Below, piece by piece: positions 1 to 8,136 of a stretch of 64,000 bases of DNA (positions within the stretch are counted from its first letter, which is position 1; each line of letters starts with the position of its first letter). A program made the position numbers and the translations under genes. A model generated the notes under the pieces. That model worked only from the letters and a program-made list of their open reading frames with translations. It had not been told where the DNA came from and searched no databases. This DNA is from Nocardia exalbida NBRC 100660 (GTDB lineage: Bacteria; Actinomycetota; Actinomycetes; Mycobacteriales; Mycobacteriaceae): positions 16,410 through 80,409 of the forward strand of contig NZ_BAFZ01000163.1 of the NCBI RefSeq assembly GCF_000308575.1. The letters run 5' to 3'.

Positions 1-2
1 AC

Positions 3-623
3 CTGACGGGCACCCCGGTGCGGATCGGCGGGGTGGCCGTGGCCGCCACTTTGCTCGGCTCGACGGCGTTCGACAGCTTCACCACATTCCCTTCCTGGCG
101 CGGGCTGCTGGCCCACGCCGGTGGCAGCGGATCCGATGTCCTGCCGACCCTCCTGAAGACAGCGGGGCTGCTGGGCTTCATCCTCGTCGTCGCCGTCGCG
201 TTCCGGACCGCCTCCCGCGCCACCGGCGGCCTCTCCGCGGCCGACCGGACATTGCTTCCGGTTCGCCTCGCCGCCAGCCTGACCCCGATCGTCGCGGGCT
301 ATCTGGTGGCCCACTACCTCACGTTCCTGGTCGAGAAGGGCCAGGCGACGGTGCTTTTGTTCGCGGATCCGTTCGGACGAGGATGGAACCTCGCCGGCCT
401 CGCCGACCGCGACGTCGCCTACCTCCTGTCCGCCCACCCCGCGGTGCTCGGGACGATCAAGGTGCTGGCCGTGGTGATCGGCCACATCCTCGGCGTAGCC
501 GCCGCGCACGACCGCTGCCTGCGGCTGCTGCCGCGGGCCCACCGGGTCACCGGTCAACTGGCGCTGATGCTGGTCATGGTGGGTTTCACCTTCACCGGTC
601 TGTACCTTCTCTTCGAGTCGTGA
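3..623 (+). CDS. Membrane protein, C-terminal part (5' end outside window)
   Basis: The open frame runs in from the left edge, and a GTG at 18 is only an internal codon candidate, so the N-terminus is missing. The visible ~205 residues hold several hydrophobic segments: near residues 50-65, 85-105, 145-165 and a final one just before the end (ALMLVMVGFTFTGLYLLF). The stretch DPFGRGWNLAGLAD followed by a GH(x)nAHDR segment recalls large multi-pass actinobacterial proteins often annotated as fenitrothion hydrolase-like. I know no proven function for that family. It is followed by 167 bases without a gene. Confidence 0.6.
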   Translation: MTGTPVRIGGVAVAATLLGSTAFDSFTTFPSWRGLLAHAGGSGSDVLPTLLKTAGLLGFILVVAVAFRTASRATGGLSAADRTLLPVRLAASLTPIVAGYLVAHYLTFLVEKGQATVLLFADPFGRGWNLAGLADRDVAYLLSAHPAVLGTIKVLAVVIGHILGVAAAHDRCLRLLPRAHRVTGQLALMLVMVGFTFTGLYLLFES

Positions 624-790
624 CCGAGGCGTTCGAACCCGCCTCCCTGAATCCGGTCAGCGGGCCCCCACCTCGACGAGCGGCGCAATCCACCTCGGAA
701 GGGATCCGTGCTGAGCCGCCTGGATCCCATCCGGTGCGAACACGAATTGAAGTGGCGAGCTGAGGCCCGGTGCGCCCGCTCGGTGGTGGC

Positions 791-1804
791 TCAGCTAGTA
801 GGACGCAACGCGATGATCGACCGCGAACCCGCCGGGACGACCGAGCCGACCTGGAGGCGGGCCGACTCGGCCAGCGCGCTCACTTGGTCGAGGGTGCGTT
901 CCCGGCCGCGGACGTAGCAGAGCATCCGGAGATCTCCCTCGGTGTCCGGCGGCCCGCCGGCGGTATCGCCGATGTGGTCGACGACGAGCACCCTTCCCGT
1001 CTCCGAGGCCGCCTCGGCGCAGCGCTGCAAGATGCGGACCGCGGCCTCGTCGTCCCAGTCGTGCAGGACACCGGAGAGCAGATAGCCGCCCGCTCCGGCG
1101 GGAAGGGGATCGAAGAAGCTGCCGACCTGTGCGTCGGCTCGATGGGCCAGTCCGGCGGAGGCGATGGCCCGGTCCGCGCGGGCCACCGGGCCGGGCAGGT
1201 CGATGACTGTCCCGCGCAGTGCGCCGTGGGTGCGAAGGAGGGCGATGAGCAGGCTGGCGTCGCCGCCGCCCACGTCGATGACGTGCCCCAGTGCGCCCCA
1301 TGGGTAGGCGTCGGCCACCGCGGGCGCGTCATGCACCAGCCGGGCTCCCATCAGCGCGTCGAAAGACGCTCCCAGCCCCGGGTCTGCGGACAGATCGTCC
1401 CAGAACGGGCGGCCGAACTGACGTGGGAACGCGGGTTCACCGGTGCGAACGGTGTGCAACAGCTGCACGAAGCACAGATCGGCGCGTCCGACGGCGCCTT
1501 CCAGATCGATCCAGCGTCGCACTCCTTCCGGATGATCGTCGCGCAGGCGCTCACCCAACGCCGTCAGGCCGTAAATACCGGGATCCACACGAGACAACAC
1601 CCCGGCGGTCACGAGGTGGTCCAAGAGGCGTCCCAGCGCGTCCCGGTCCGCGTCCACCACCGTGGTCAGCGCCTGGGCCGTCCGTGTGCCCGCGGCGATG
1701 TGGTCGGCCAGCCGCAGCGTCGCCGCCACCCGGATGGCCATGGGGGTCACCAAATCGGCAGCAGCCCACAGCGCTCCACCCCACTCCGTCGGCTCCTCGG
1801 CCAT
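791..1804 (-). CDS. SAM-dependent O-methyltransferase (acetylserotonin OMT-like)
   Basis: 337 residues. The start ATG at 1804 has a strong GAGGAGGG ribosome site; an upstream ATG in the same frame has none. The N-terminal third is a dimerisation/winged-helix region typical of plant-type and antibiotic O-methyltransferases. The SAM-binding loop is HVIDVGGGDASL, and GVLHDWDDEAA carries the His that acts as general base in this family. The substrate cannot be told. It lies 44 bases downstream of the devS-like kinase on the same strand, so it may be co-transcribed with the dormancy regulators, which is unusual for this family. Confidence 0.85.
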   Translation of the reverse strand: MAEEPTEWGGALWAAADLVTPMAIRVAATLRLADHIAAGTRTAQALTTVVDADRDALGRLLDHLVTAGVLSRVDPGIYGLTALGERLRDDHPEGVRRWIDLEGAVGRADLCFVQLLHTVRTGEPAFPRQFGRPFWDDLSADPGLGASFDALMGARLVHDAPAVADAYPWGALGHVIDVGGGDASLLIALLRTHGALRGTVIDLPGPVARADRAIASAGLAHRADAQVGSFFDPLPAGAGGYLLSGVLHDWDDEAAVRILQRCAEAASETGRVLVVDHIGDTAGGPPDTEGDLRMLCYVRGRERTLDQVSALAESARLQVGSVVPAGSRSIIALRPTS

Positions 1805-1848
1805 GACCCTCCTCGTTCGGCAATGCGCCCTTACCGGACTCTCGATGA

Positions 1849-3621
1849 TCAGCGCAGCGGCACTGTCCAGCACAATCGGGTGCCCGCTGGGTTGCCGTCC
1901 GGGCTGGTACCCGCCGTGACGGTGAAAGTTCCGGCGGCCTGCTCGGCGCGCCGGGCCAGATTGGTCAGTCCGCTCGGCGTCACATCGGCGGGCATACCGC
2001 GTCCGTCGTCCTCGATGACGACGGTCAGGTCGTCGGCCACGGTGATCTCGATCGCGATGGTGTCGGCGCCGGAGTGCCGCACGGCGTTGCTGACTGCTTC
2101 GCGGACAACGGCTTCGGCGTGGTCGGCCAGTTCCGGGTCGATCACCGAGAGGGGACCGGTGATGCGCACGGAGGTGCGCAGTCCACCGGCGTCGGTCTGC
2201 TGCCGGATGGCTTCCTCGATGCGTTGGCGGACTTGCGCGCCGTGGCTGTCGCCGCCGTGCAGGTCGAAGATGGAGGTGCGGATCTCCTGGACCACGTCTT
2301 GCAGGTCGTTGATGGCGTCGGTGAGGCGTTCGCGCACCTCGGGGACGCGGGTGCGGGGCACGGTGCCTTGCAGGCTCAATCCGACGGCGAACAGGCGCTG
2401 GATGACGTGGTCGTGCAGGTCGCGGGCGATGCGGTCGCGGTCGGAGAGGATGTCCAGCTCCCGCATGCGCTGTTGGGCGTCGGCCAGCCGCATCGCCAGA
2501 GCGGCTTGGTCGGTGAAGGCGGCGGTCAATGCGAGGATCTCGTCGTCATAGGGCGCCGACTCCACCGCGCGCAGCGCCACCAACACGCCGACGGTGGAGT
2601 CGGAGGTTTGCATGGGCAACACCAGGGCGGGTCCGGCGGCGGGGAAGATCTTGCCGAGATCGGCGCGGCGCGCGTCGTCGACTCGTTGCGGAGAACGCAA
2701 GCCGAACGCCTGGCCGATCGTGGTGTCGCCGAGGGGGAGTTTGATCAGCCGCTGATCGTCCGCGCTGCCCGCGGTGTGGGTGATCAGGAGTTCGGTGATC
2801 TCCCCGGGCGGGCTCTCGGGGTCCGGGACGACCGCCAGGAAGGTCTGTTGCGAGCCGGTGAGTCGGCAGGTGGCCTGCACGAGGTCGGTGAGGACTCGGT
2901 CGGGTGCGGTGCCTGCGAGGAATTCGGTGGTGATGTCGCGGGTGGCTTCGATCCAGGCTTGCCGGGTGCGGGCGGATTCGTAGAGGTGTGCGTTGTCGAT
3001 CGCGATGCCGGCGGCGGCGGCGAGGGCTCGCACGATGACTTCGTCGTCTTCGGTGAAGGGCTGGCCGCCGGTTTTCTCGGTGAGGTAGAGGTTGCCGAAC
3101 ACTTCGTCGCGGATGCGGACGGGTACGCCGAGAAAGGTGCGCATCGGTGGGTGGTGGGCGGGGAAGCCGACCGAGGAGGGGTGGTCGGCGAGGTTGTCCA
3201 GCCGGATGGGTTTGGGTTGGCTGAACAGTAGTCCGAGTACGCCGTGGCCTTGGGGGAGGTCACCGATTCGTTCGCGGGTGGGTTCGTCGATGCCTTCGTA
3301 GATGAACTGGGTGAGTTGCTGGTCGTGGCCGCGGACACCGAGTGCGCCGTAGCGCGCGTCGACCAGGGAGATCGCGGTGTGCACGATGGTGCGCAACGTG
3401 CGGTCCAGATCCAGGCCGGAGGTGACGGTGAGCATGGCCTCGACCAGGCCGTCCATCCGGTCGCGGGCGTCGATGATCTGCTCGATGCGGTCTTTGACCT
3501 CGCCGAGCAGTTCGCGCAACCGCAGTTGCGAGAGCGTGTCACGCACCGAATAGGCGTCGGCCGACGCGTAATCGGTCGGCTGCGCTGCCCCTGGAACGCC
3601 GTCAGCGCGGCTGCTCGCCAT
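1849..3621 (-). CDS. devS: GAF-GAF sensor histidine kinase, DevS/DosS type
   Basis: 590 residues; ATG 3621 is preceded by a GGAG site. Two GAF domains come first (about residues 55-200 and 220-375), then a HisKA_3 dimerisation helix with the phospho-acceptor His at about 403 in RIARDLHDHVIQ. The C-terminal HATPase has an N-box around EAVSNAVRHSG and the G1 motif EDDGRGMP. Length, domain order and the adjacent devR match mycobacterial DevS/DosS/DosT, which sense O2, NO and CO through haem in the first GAF domain. Haem binding is inferred; I could not place the proximal His with certainty. It is co-oriented with devR, 38 bases downstream of its stop. Confidence 0.9.
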   Translation of the reverse strand: MASSRADGVPGAAQPTDYASADAYSVRDTLSQLRLRELLGEVKDRIEQIIDARDRMDGLVEAMLTVTSGLDLDRTLRTIVHTAISLVDARYGALGVRGHDQQLTQFIYEGIDEPTRERIGDLPQGHGVLGLLFSQPKPIRLDNLADHPSSVGFPAHHPPMRTFLGVPVRIRDEVFGNLYLTEKTGGQPFTEDDEVIVRALAAAAGIAIDNAHLYESARTRQAWIEATRDITTEFLAGTAPDRVLTDLVQATCRLTGSQQTFLAVVPDPESPPGEITELLITHTAGSADDQRLIKLPLGDTTIGQAFGLRSPQRVDDARRADLGKIFPAAGPALVLPMQTSDSTVGVLVALRAVESAPYDDEILALTAAFTDQAALAMRLADAQQRMRELDILSDRDRIARDLHDHVIQRLFAVGLSLQGTVPRTRVPEVRERLTDAINDLQDVVQEIRTSIFDLHGGDSHGAQVRQRIEEAIRQQTDAGGLRTSVRITGPLSVIDPELADHAEAVVREAVSNAVRHSGADTIAIEITVADDLTVVIEDDGRGMPADVTPSGLTNLARRAEQAAGTFTVTAGTSPDGNPAGTRLCWTVPLR

Positions 3622-3659
3622 TGCTCCAGGATATTTCACCCCGTGGCGGAAATGAACGA

Positions 3660-4316
3660 TCAGAAGTCGATGGTGGAGCCGGGTGAACGGGAGCGGAGTT
3701 TGGAGGCGTAGACCGCGGCCTGAGTGCGCCGTTCCAGCCCGAGTTTGGCGAGCAGCCGGGAGACGTAGTTCTTCACGGTTTTCTCGGCGAGGAACATGCG
3801 CTGCGCGATTTGCCGGTTGGTCAGTCCTTCGCCGAGGAGATCGAGGAGTTTGCGTTCCTGCTCGGTGAGGCCGGCCAGGGGACCGTCCTGGTCGGTGTTG
3901 GCGCGCAGTCGTTGCATGAGGGCGGCGGCGGCGCGGTTGTCCAGCAGGGAGCGGCCTGCGCCGACTTCCTTGATGGCCTTGGCCAGCTCCATGCCCTTGA
4001 TGTCCTTGACCACATAACCGCTGGCCCCGGCCAGGATCGCGTCGAGCATGGCTTGTTCGTCGGTGAACGAGGTGAGGATCAGGCAGCGCAGGTCGTCGAG
4101 TTTGGACAGCAGGTCGCGGCACAGCTCGATGCCGTTGCCGTCGGGCAGGCGCACGTCGAGCACGGCGACGTCGGGGCGGAGTGCGGGGATGCGGGCGAGT
4201 GCCTGGGCGACGTCGCCCGCTTCGCCGATCACCGACAGTTCCGGGTCGTCGGAGAGCAGGTCGGCGAGGCCGCGACGGACGATCTCGTGATCGTCGACCA
4301 GAAACACCGTGATCAT
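3660..4316 (-). CDS. devR: Response regulator DevR/DosR, NarL family
   Basis: 218 residues. The receiver domain starts MITVFLVDDHEIVRRG with the phospho-acceptor Asp at 54 (VAVLDVRLPDGNG). The C-terminal LuxR-type HTH includes TNRQIAQRMFLAEKTVKNY. From memory, similarity to M. tuberculosis DosR is very high throughout, including GASGYVVKDIKGMELA. In mycobacteria this protein switches on the hypoxia/NO dormancy regulon. ATG 4316 is used; the ribosome site is weak. A DevR-box-like palindrome lies about 65 bases upstream (4381-4392), so autoregulation is likely. It is the first gene of devR-devS. Confidence 0.93.
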   Translation of the reverse strand: MITVFLVDDHEIVRRGLADLLSDDPELSVIGEAGDVAQALARIPALRPDVAVLDVRLPDGNGIELCRDLLSKLDDLRCLILTSFTDEQAMLDAILAGASGYVVKDIKGMELAKAIKEVGAGRSLLDNRAAAALMQRLRANTDQDGPLAGLTEQERKLLDLLGEGLTNRQIAQRMFLAEKTVKNYVSRLLAKLGLERRTQAAVYASKLRSRSPGSTIDF

Positions 4317-4376
4317 GATGGTGTCCAATCCGGGAGCGGGTGTGTGGTCGACACTACGCAGGGGGCGGAAGGCTCG

Positions 4377-4396
4377 GTACGGACCAAAGTCCTTTT
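4377..4396 (-). promoter_or_regulatory. DevR (DosR) box upstream of devR
   Basis: On the minus strand the core reads GGACTTTGGTCC (4392 to 4381). It fits the known DosR consensus GGGACTWWAGTCCC at most positions and is flanked by A on the left and G on the right. It lies 65-76 bases before the devR start, a spacing expected for activation by DevR itself. The match was read by eye. Confidence 0.7.
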
Positions 4397-4479
4397 CCCG
4401 GCCGAATAGGCATCGCAGAAGGGGCGGGCCCATCGTGAATTCGCGCAGCCGCGTCGTGCTGCGCGCGGCGCGCTGCGAA

Positions 4480-4557
4480 ATGCGCGGCGCGGCTGGGGAC
4501 GACGCGCCGGAAGCCGGCATGCGCGGCGCGGCTGGGGACGACGCGCCGGAAGCCGGC
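4480..4557. repeat. Perfect 39-bp tandem duplication upstream of devR
   Basis: Bases 4480-4518 and 4519-4557 are identical, head to tail. Each unit starts ATGCGCGGCGCGGC and ends GAAGCCGGC. It sits between the stop of the DUF2267 gene and the devR promoter. The unit length is a multiple of three, but I see no convincing reading frame that uses it. It looks like a recent slippage duplication, and it could vary between strains. Confidence 0.9.
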
Positions 4558-4575
4558 CCGCCGCAGGGGATCGGG

Positions 4576-5232
4576 TCAGCGCGTGGGTGCCTCGGAGCGG
4601 GCGAGTCCTTCGGCGATCAGGATCCGGTGGGCTTGCCGGGCGGCGGAAAGCTGCTCGGTATCGCCCGCGTCGCCACCAGAAGTCGCTTCGAGGCTGCGGG
4701 CGAGCACCGTCACCGCGTCGGTGAGTGCCCGCAGGCGGCTGTCCAGTTCGTCGAGACGGGGCGATTCCGATGGCCGGATCGCGGTCTTCTCCGGCAAGGT
4801 GCCCGCCAGGTCGGTTCCGCGCAGTACCGCCCGCAGATCTTCCGGCAGCCAGGCGAACACGTGATCGAGCTGTCCGGGAGAGAACAAGTCGGCCAGCGCG
4901 TCGGTCACCGCGCCCGCGAGCGCGTAGGCCTCGTCCCTGGAGACGCCCGCTTCCCGCGCGAACTGATCGACGAACGAGGGTACGTCGTGCGAAACGGGGA
5001 CGTGCGCGGGAACCCAGCCCTCGTAGTAGATCCCGCGCAGGAGTTCGGGCAGCTGGGCGCTCAGGTGCGCGGAGGCGTTGACGCCGATGCGGTCACGAAC
5101 GGTGTGCAGCCAGGCGCGCAAGGCGCGGTGCGCGAAGGGCCGGTCTTCGGTGGCGAGCCCGTCGGCGAGAGTGCGCAGCCATTCGTGCGCGGTGTGTATC
5201 GCGGGTGCGAGGGGGTCGCGGTGGTAGCTCAT
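4576..5232 (-). CDS. DUF2267 domain protein
   Basis: 218 residues starting MSYHRDPLAPAIHTAHEWL. ATG 5232 is preceded by GAAAGGCAC; a GTG/ATG further upstream in frame (5277) lacks a good site. One DUF2267 module covers about residues 10-130, rich in helices, with the typical HEWLRTLADGLATEDRPFAHRALRAWLHTVRDR pattern broken here into two motifs (HEWLRTLADGL and AHRALRAWLHTVRDR). The C-terminal part has a short helical region (RLDELDSRLRALTDAVTVLA). Its biochemical role is unknown. The gene lies 45 bases after the Acg-like gene, probably in one operon, and DUF2267 genes often accompany dormancy or stress genes in actinobacteria. Confidence 0.85.
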   Translation of the reverse strand: MSYHRDPLAPAIHTAHEWLRTLADGLATEDRPFAHRALRAWLHTVRDRIGVNASAHLSAQLPELLRGIYYEGWVPAHVPVSHDVPSFVDQFAREAGVSRDEAYALAGAVTDALADLFSPGQLDHVFAWLPEDLRAVLRGTDLAGTLPEKTAIRPSESPRLDELDSRLRALTDAVTVLARSLEATSGGDAGDTEQLSAARQAHRILIAEGLARSEAPTR

Positions 5233-5277
5233 GGGGGTGCCTTTCACGGGTGAATCGTGGTTATCGGATGTCGCCAC

Positions 5278-6300
5278 CTAGGTCTCAGGGGTCCAGCGCG
5301 AACCGGTGACGGTGAAGATGTCGGTCACCGGTCGTCGCGGGGTCGGCGGGATCATGTCCGTGTCGTCGGGCGCGGTTCCGATGCGGATCAGCACCTGCGG
5401 GGTGGCCGGGCGCGGGACCAGACCGCCGAGCAGTCCGCGCGTTGTCGGCAGTTCGGTGATGTGGGTCAGCGCGCAGGTCCCCAGCCCCGCGGCGGTGCAT
5501 TCCAGCAGCACGGCCGACAACGCTTCACCGGTGCGCAGCCACTGCGTCACCGAATCGCCTTCGGTGCCGAGCACCACCAGCCGCGCGCGATCCTCCTGCC
5601 GGGCGCGTCGCATCGATTGCGTAGCCGGAGGGAACGCGCGGCCGACTCCGACCCGAGCGAATTCCGCGTCCGACACCAGGGCGGCGGCGGGCACGCCCTC
5701 GGGGTTCTCGGAATGCCCTGTCCACCATTCCAATTCGGTCTGGTACAGCAAGTCGTGCCTGCGTAGCGCACCGACCTGCTCGGAGGCGGCGGCCAGCCGG
5801 GGCCGGACGCTGTCGTCCAAGACGCTGAGTTCCACCTCGTGCGGGGAGGTGAGCATCCGCAGCCGGGGGAGCACGTCGGCGAAGCCGTCGGGTTCGGTCA
5901 TCGGCAGCCGGTCGGTGCGTCGCCGGTCGATGGCGAGTGCTCGGCCGTGGATTCCCTCGGGCGGGTCGGCCCACGGCTGGAATTCGATCACCGCCAGGTG
6001 GTCGGGTCGCTGCCGGTCGGGTACACGCGTCGTGTCGGTGTGCCAGCCCCGGTCGGCGAAGGTGGTTCGCGCGTGATGCAGCACGGCTCCGCAGCTGATC
6101 ACCAGCTGGCGTCCGTGCGGATCGGTCGAGGGCAGTAGCCGGTCGGCGTCGGTGTAGAGGTGCAGGCGCGTGCCGTCGAAGATCCAGCGCCATGGTTGGG
6201 TGTTGTGCACCGACGGCGCGCGCGTCGCGAGCCGCAGCGCGGCCAGCATCACCCGATGATCGGGTACCGGGAGGCCGGGTGCTTCGTCGTTCGCGGTCAT
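5278..6300 (-). CDS. acg: Acg-type nitroreductase-family protein
   Basis: 340 residues. The N-terminal LATRAPSVHNTQPWRW is the FMN-site signature of the Acg family, the duplicated nitroreductase-like proteins of the mycobacterial DosR regulon (Rv2032, Rv3131). The C-terminal half repeats a nitroreductase fold (GEALSAVLLECTAAGLGTC). Classical nitroreductase activity has not been established for the family; a lid segment often occludes the flavin. A DevR-box-like site lies 58-72 bases upstream, supporting membership of a dormancy regulon. It precedes the DUF2267 gene on the same strand with a 45-base gap. Confidence 0.88.
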   Translation of the reverse strand: MTANDEAPGLPVPDHRVMLAALRLATRAPSVHNTQPWRWIFDGTRLHLYTDADRLLPSTDPHGRQLVISCGAVLHHARTTFADRGWHTDTTRVPDRQRPDHLAVIEFQPWADPPEGIHGRALAIDRRRTDRLPMTEPDGFADVLPRLRMLTSPHEVELSVLDDSVRPRLAAASEQVGALRRHDLLYQTELEWWTGHSENPEGVPAAALVSDAEFARVGVGRAFPPATQSMRRARQEDRARLVVLGTEGDSVTQWLRTGEALSAVLLECTAAGLGTCALTHITELPTTRGLLGGLVPRPATPQVLIRIGTAPDDTDMIPPTPRRPVTDIFTVTGSRWTPET

Positions 6301-6357
6301 GCTTCGAGTCTTCGCGCGATCGCCGCGGCGGACTACGGGCGTTCCGCCCGGGACGCA

Positions 6358-6372
6358 GGGTCCTTGGTCCCC
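6358..6372 (-). promoter_or_regulatory. DevR box-like palindrome upstream of the acg gene
   Basis: The minus strand reads GGGGACCAAGGACCC. It fits the loose DosR pattern GGGAC-N4-GNCCC, 58-72 bases before the acg-type start. It is weaker than the devR site because the central TWWA is CAAG. Confidence 0.5.
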
Positions 6373-6424
6373 GCGCGTCCGGCACCGGAGCGGACCGGGG
6401 CCCCACCGCCGTGACCTTCACGTC

Positions 6425-6691
6425 CTACTCCTCGGTCTCCGCCACACGGGTACGCAGGATCGCCACGCCCCACCACAACAGGCGGACCGCGAGACCGGCG
6501 TAGATCAGGACAGCGAGGTACACCAAGCCCGCGCCGTAGTCGCGGGCCCATGCGGGCAGCAACACCACGACCGCGGCCGGCATCGCGAGCAGCATGATCG
6601 TTGCGACCACCACCGCGGGAACCGCCAGCGGAGCGGCGTCCGGGTCCGGGGTTCCGCCGGACGAGGGTCGGGGGATGAACCGGGGTGACAT
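6425..6691 (-). CDS. Small two-helix membrane protein
   Basis: 88 residues starting MSPRFIPRPSSGGTPDPDA. A hydrophilic N-terminal tail is followed by two transmembrane helices (about residues 24-45 and 52-76) and a charged C-terminal tail (ILRTRVAETEE). I recognise no family. ATG 6691 is chosen because the conserved-looking part starts there; the ribosome site is poor. A DevR-box-like palindrome lies 59-72 bases upstream, so it is probably a member of the same dormancy regulon. Confidence 0.7.
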   Translation of the reverse strand: MSPRFIPRPSSGGTPDPDAAPLAVPAVVVATIMLLAMPAAVVVLLPAWARDYGAGLVYLAVLIYAGLAVRLLWWGVAILRTRVAETEE

Positions 6692-6749
6692 AGCACACAG
6701 TCTGTTCCCGCGGTGGTTCCGGCGGGAGGGTACTGCTGCCCGTAAGCGT

Positions 6750-6763
6750 GGGGCGAACGTCCC
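6750..6763 (-). promoter_or_regulatory. DevR box-like palindrome upstream of the small membrane protein
   Basis: The minus strand reads GGGACGTTCGCCCC, matching GGGAC-N-TT-N-GNCCC. It lies 59-72 bases before the start at 6691, the same spacing as the other two sites in this block. Confidence 0.6.
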
Positions 6764-7145
6764 GATGTGGGTGTGACCTCGGCCGACCTCAGCGAGCGGT
6801 GGCGGGGCGATTCGGCAGCGCCACCGGCCGCCGCTACCTTCTCGCCGGTCGTTCGAGGGCCCTCCGCGCAGCAGTGCGCTGCCTACCACGAGACCGACGG
6901 CCCCCCACGCCACGTTCTCGGTCGGCGCGGCGAGACCGACGCCGGGCGGGTTCGCGAAGGGAGTGGGGAACCGTTCTCCACTCAGGCCGTTGACCGTATG
7001 CGGGACGGCGTTGACGAGCAGTGGTCACCACGACCCTCGCCGCATGGGACGACGCCCCCGACGCCTACCGCGCCCGAACCACCGAACTCGTCCTTCACCG
7101 CCCGCCCCTCGGGTCGGCGTAAGGGCCGCCTGCCGGCCCGCATGC
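6764..7145. other. Gene-poor stretch between dormancy block and IclR gene
   Basis: No convincing gene. A short plus-strand frame at 7021-7122 reads VVTTTLAAWDDAPDAYRART and ends HRPPLGSA. It has no start with a ribosome site and could be a remnant. Confidence 0.5.
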
Positions 7146-8006
7146 TCAGCGTGCGAGGTCGGTGATGGCAGCGGCCTTGCGGGCCACGTGGCGCCCGATC
7201 GCCTCGATCCGGTCGCTGGTGAGCGGGACGAGGGGGTGGACGGCGATCAGCAGTGCCGCGTGACGGTGTGGTCCCAGGACGGGGGCGGCGATCGCGGCGA
7301 CCTGTTGTACGACAGCGGTTGCGGCCGGCTCGGGGAACCCGATTGTGGTGAACTCCGCACGCAACTGATCGAGGGTCTCGCGGATGTTGAGGGGTAGAGC
7401 TATCGCGCCGCCGTCGAGGGTATGCAGGAGCCAGGCGGCCTGGCCTAGCTGCGGAGAGGTGCAGTCGACGTCAAAACCGCGCTCGCGGGTGCGGGTCAGC
7501 ATGTCGCTGATGCGCGCGATGGTGGCGTTGTCGGCGGTGCTGCGGGCCAGCCAGGCGCGGCGGCCGTCGTCGCTGTCCCAGGCGGCGAATGAGGCGCCGA
7601 ACGGCGGCGCGTACGGGATGCGGCCGCCCGGCCACAGCCGATCACCGCCTTCGAAGGCGGTGATCACCAGCGCATCGTCGGTGAGTTTTTCCACGACCGA
7701 GGCGGCGTAGCCGAACTCCGCCGCCAGCTCGGTCACCGCGATGCGAGCCGCTTCGAAGAAGGGGCGATCCTTCACCGCCGTGGCCACCGGAGCCAGGCCC
7801 GGGCCGAGTGCGAATGTTTTGCTCGCCGGATCCCTGATCACCCATCCGCGCTCGCACAGTGTCGTCAGGATGGCGTGGGTGGTGGCTTGAGTGAGCTCCA
7901 GTTCCCGGGCGATCTCGCTGTAGCGCCACCGCTGCCCGCCCGGGCGTGAGAGCAGTTCCACGACATCGATCACCCGGTCTGTGGGCGCCGAACCCGTCCG
8001 TGCCAT
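7146..8006 (-). CDS. IclR-family transcriptional regulator
   Basis: 286 residues. ATG 8006 follows an AAGGAG site. The N-terminal winged HTH is at about residues 8-65 (YSEIARELELTQATTHAILTT split around the recognition helix), and the rest is an IclR ligand-binding domain (FGYAASVVEKLTDDALVITAFEGG as two segments). IclR proteins usually repress catabolic genes in response to small aromatic or organic acids. The next gene on the same strand lies 5' of it and encodes a secreted SnoaL-like protein; no catabolic operon adjoins, so the target is unknown. Confidence 0.85.
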   Translation of the reverse strand: MARTGSAPTDRVIDVVELLSRPGGQRWRYSEIARELELTQATTHAILTTLCERGWVIRDPASKTFALGPGLAPVATAVKDRPFFEAARIAVTELAAEFGYAASVVEKLTDDALVITAFEGGDRLWPGGRIPYAPPFGASFAAWDSDDGRRAWLARSTADNATIARISDMLTRTRERGFDVDCTSPQLGQAAWLLHTLDGGAIALPLNIRETLDQLRAEFTTIGFPEPAATAVVQQVAAIAAPVLGPHRHAALLIAVHPLVPLTSDRIEAIGRHVARKAAAITDLAR

Positions 8007-8136
8007 CTCGACTCCTTCCCTCGGCCGGTGCCGACCTGTACTTATACCGTGCCCAGTCACCGGGGCCGTAGGTGGTGGAGATGCACATCGCCACCGCAGC
8101 CAGGCGCTGATGGCGGGCATAGGTAGAAGCGGGTTC

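Noticed and set aside
4309..5253. A repeat protein containing the duplicated 39-bp unit
   Set aside because: The frame runs opposite the DUF2267 gene, with no ribosome site; the duplication is intergenic.
6425..6913. Longer N-terminus (162 residues) for the small membrane protein
   Set aside because: The first 74 residues are Arg-rich and span the DevR-box-like site, so they are most likely promoter DNA.
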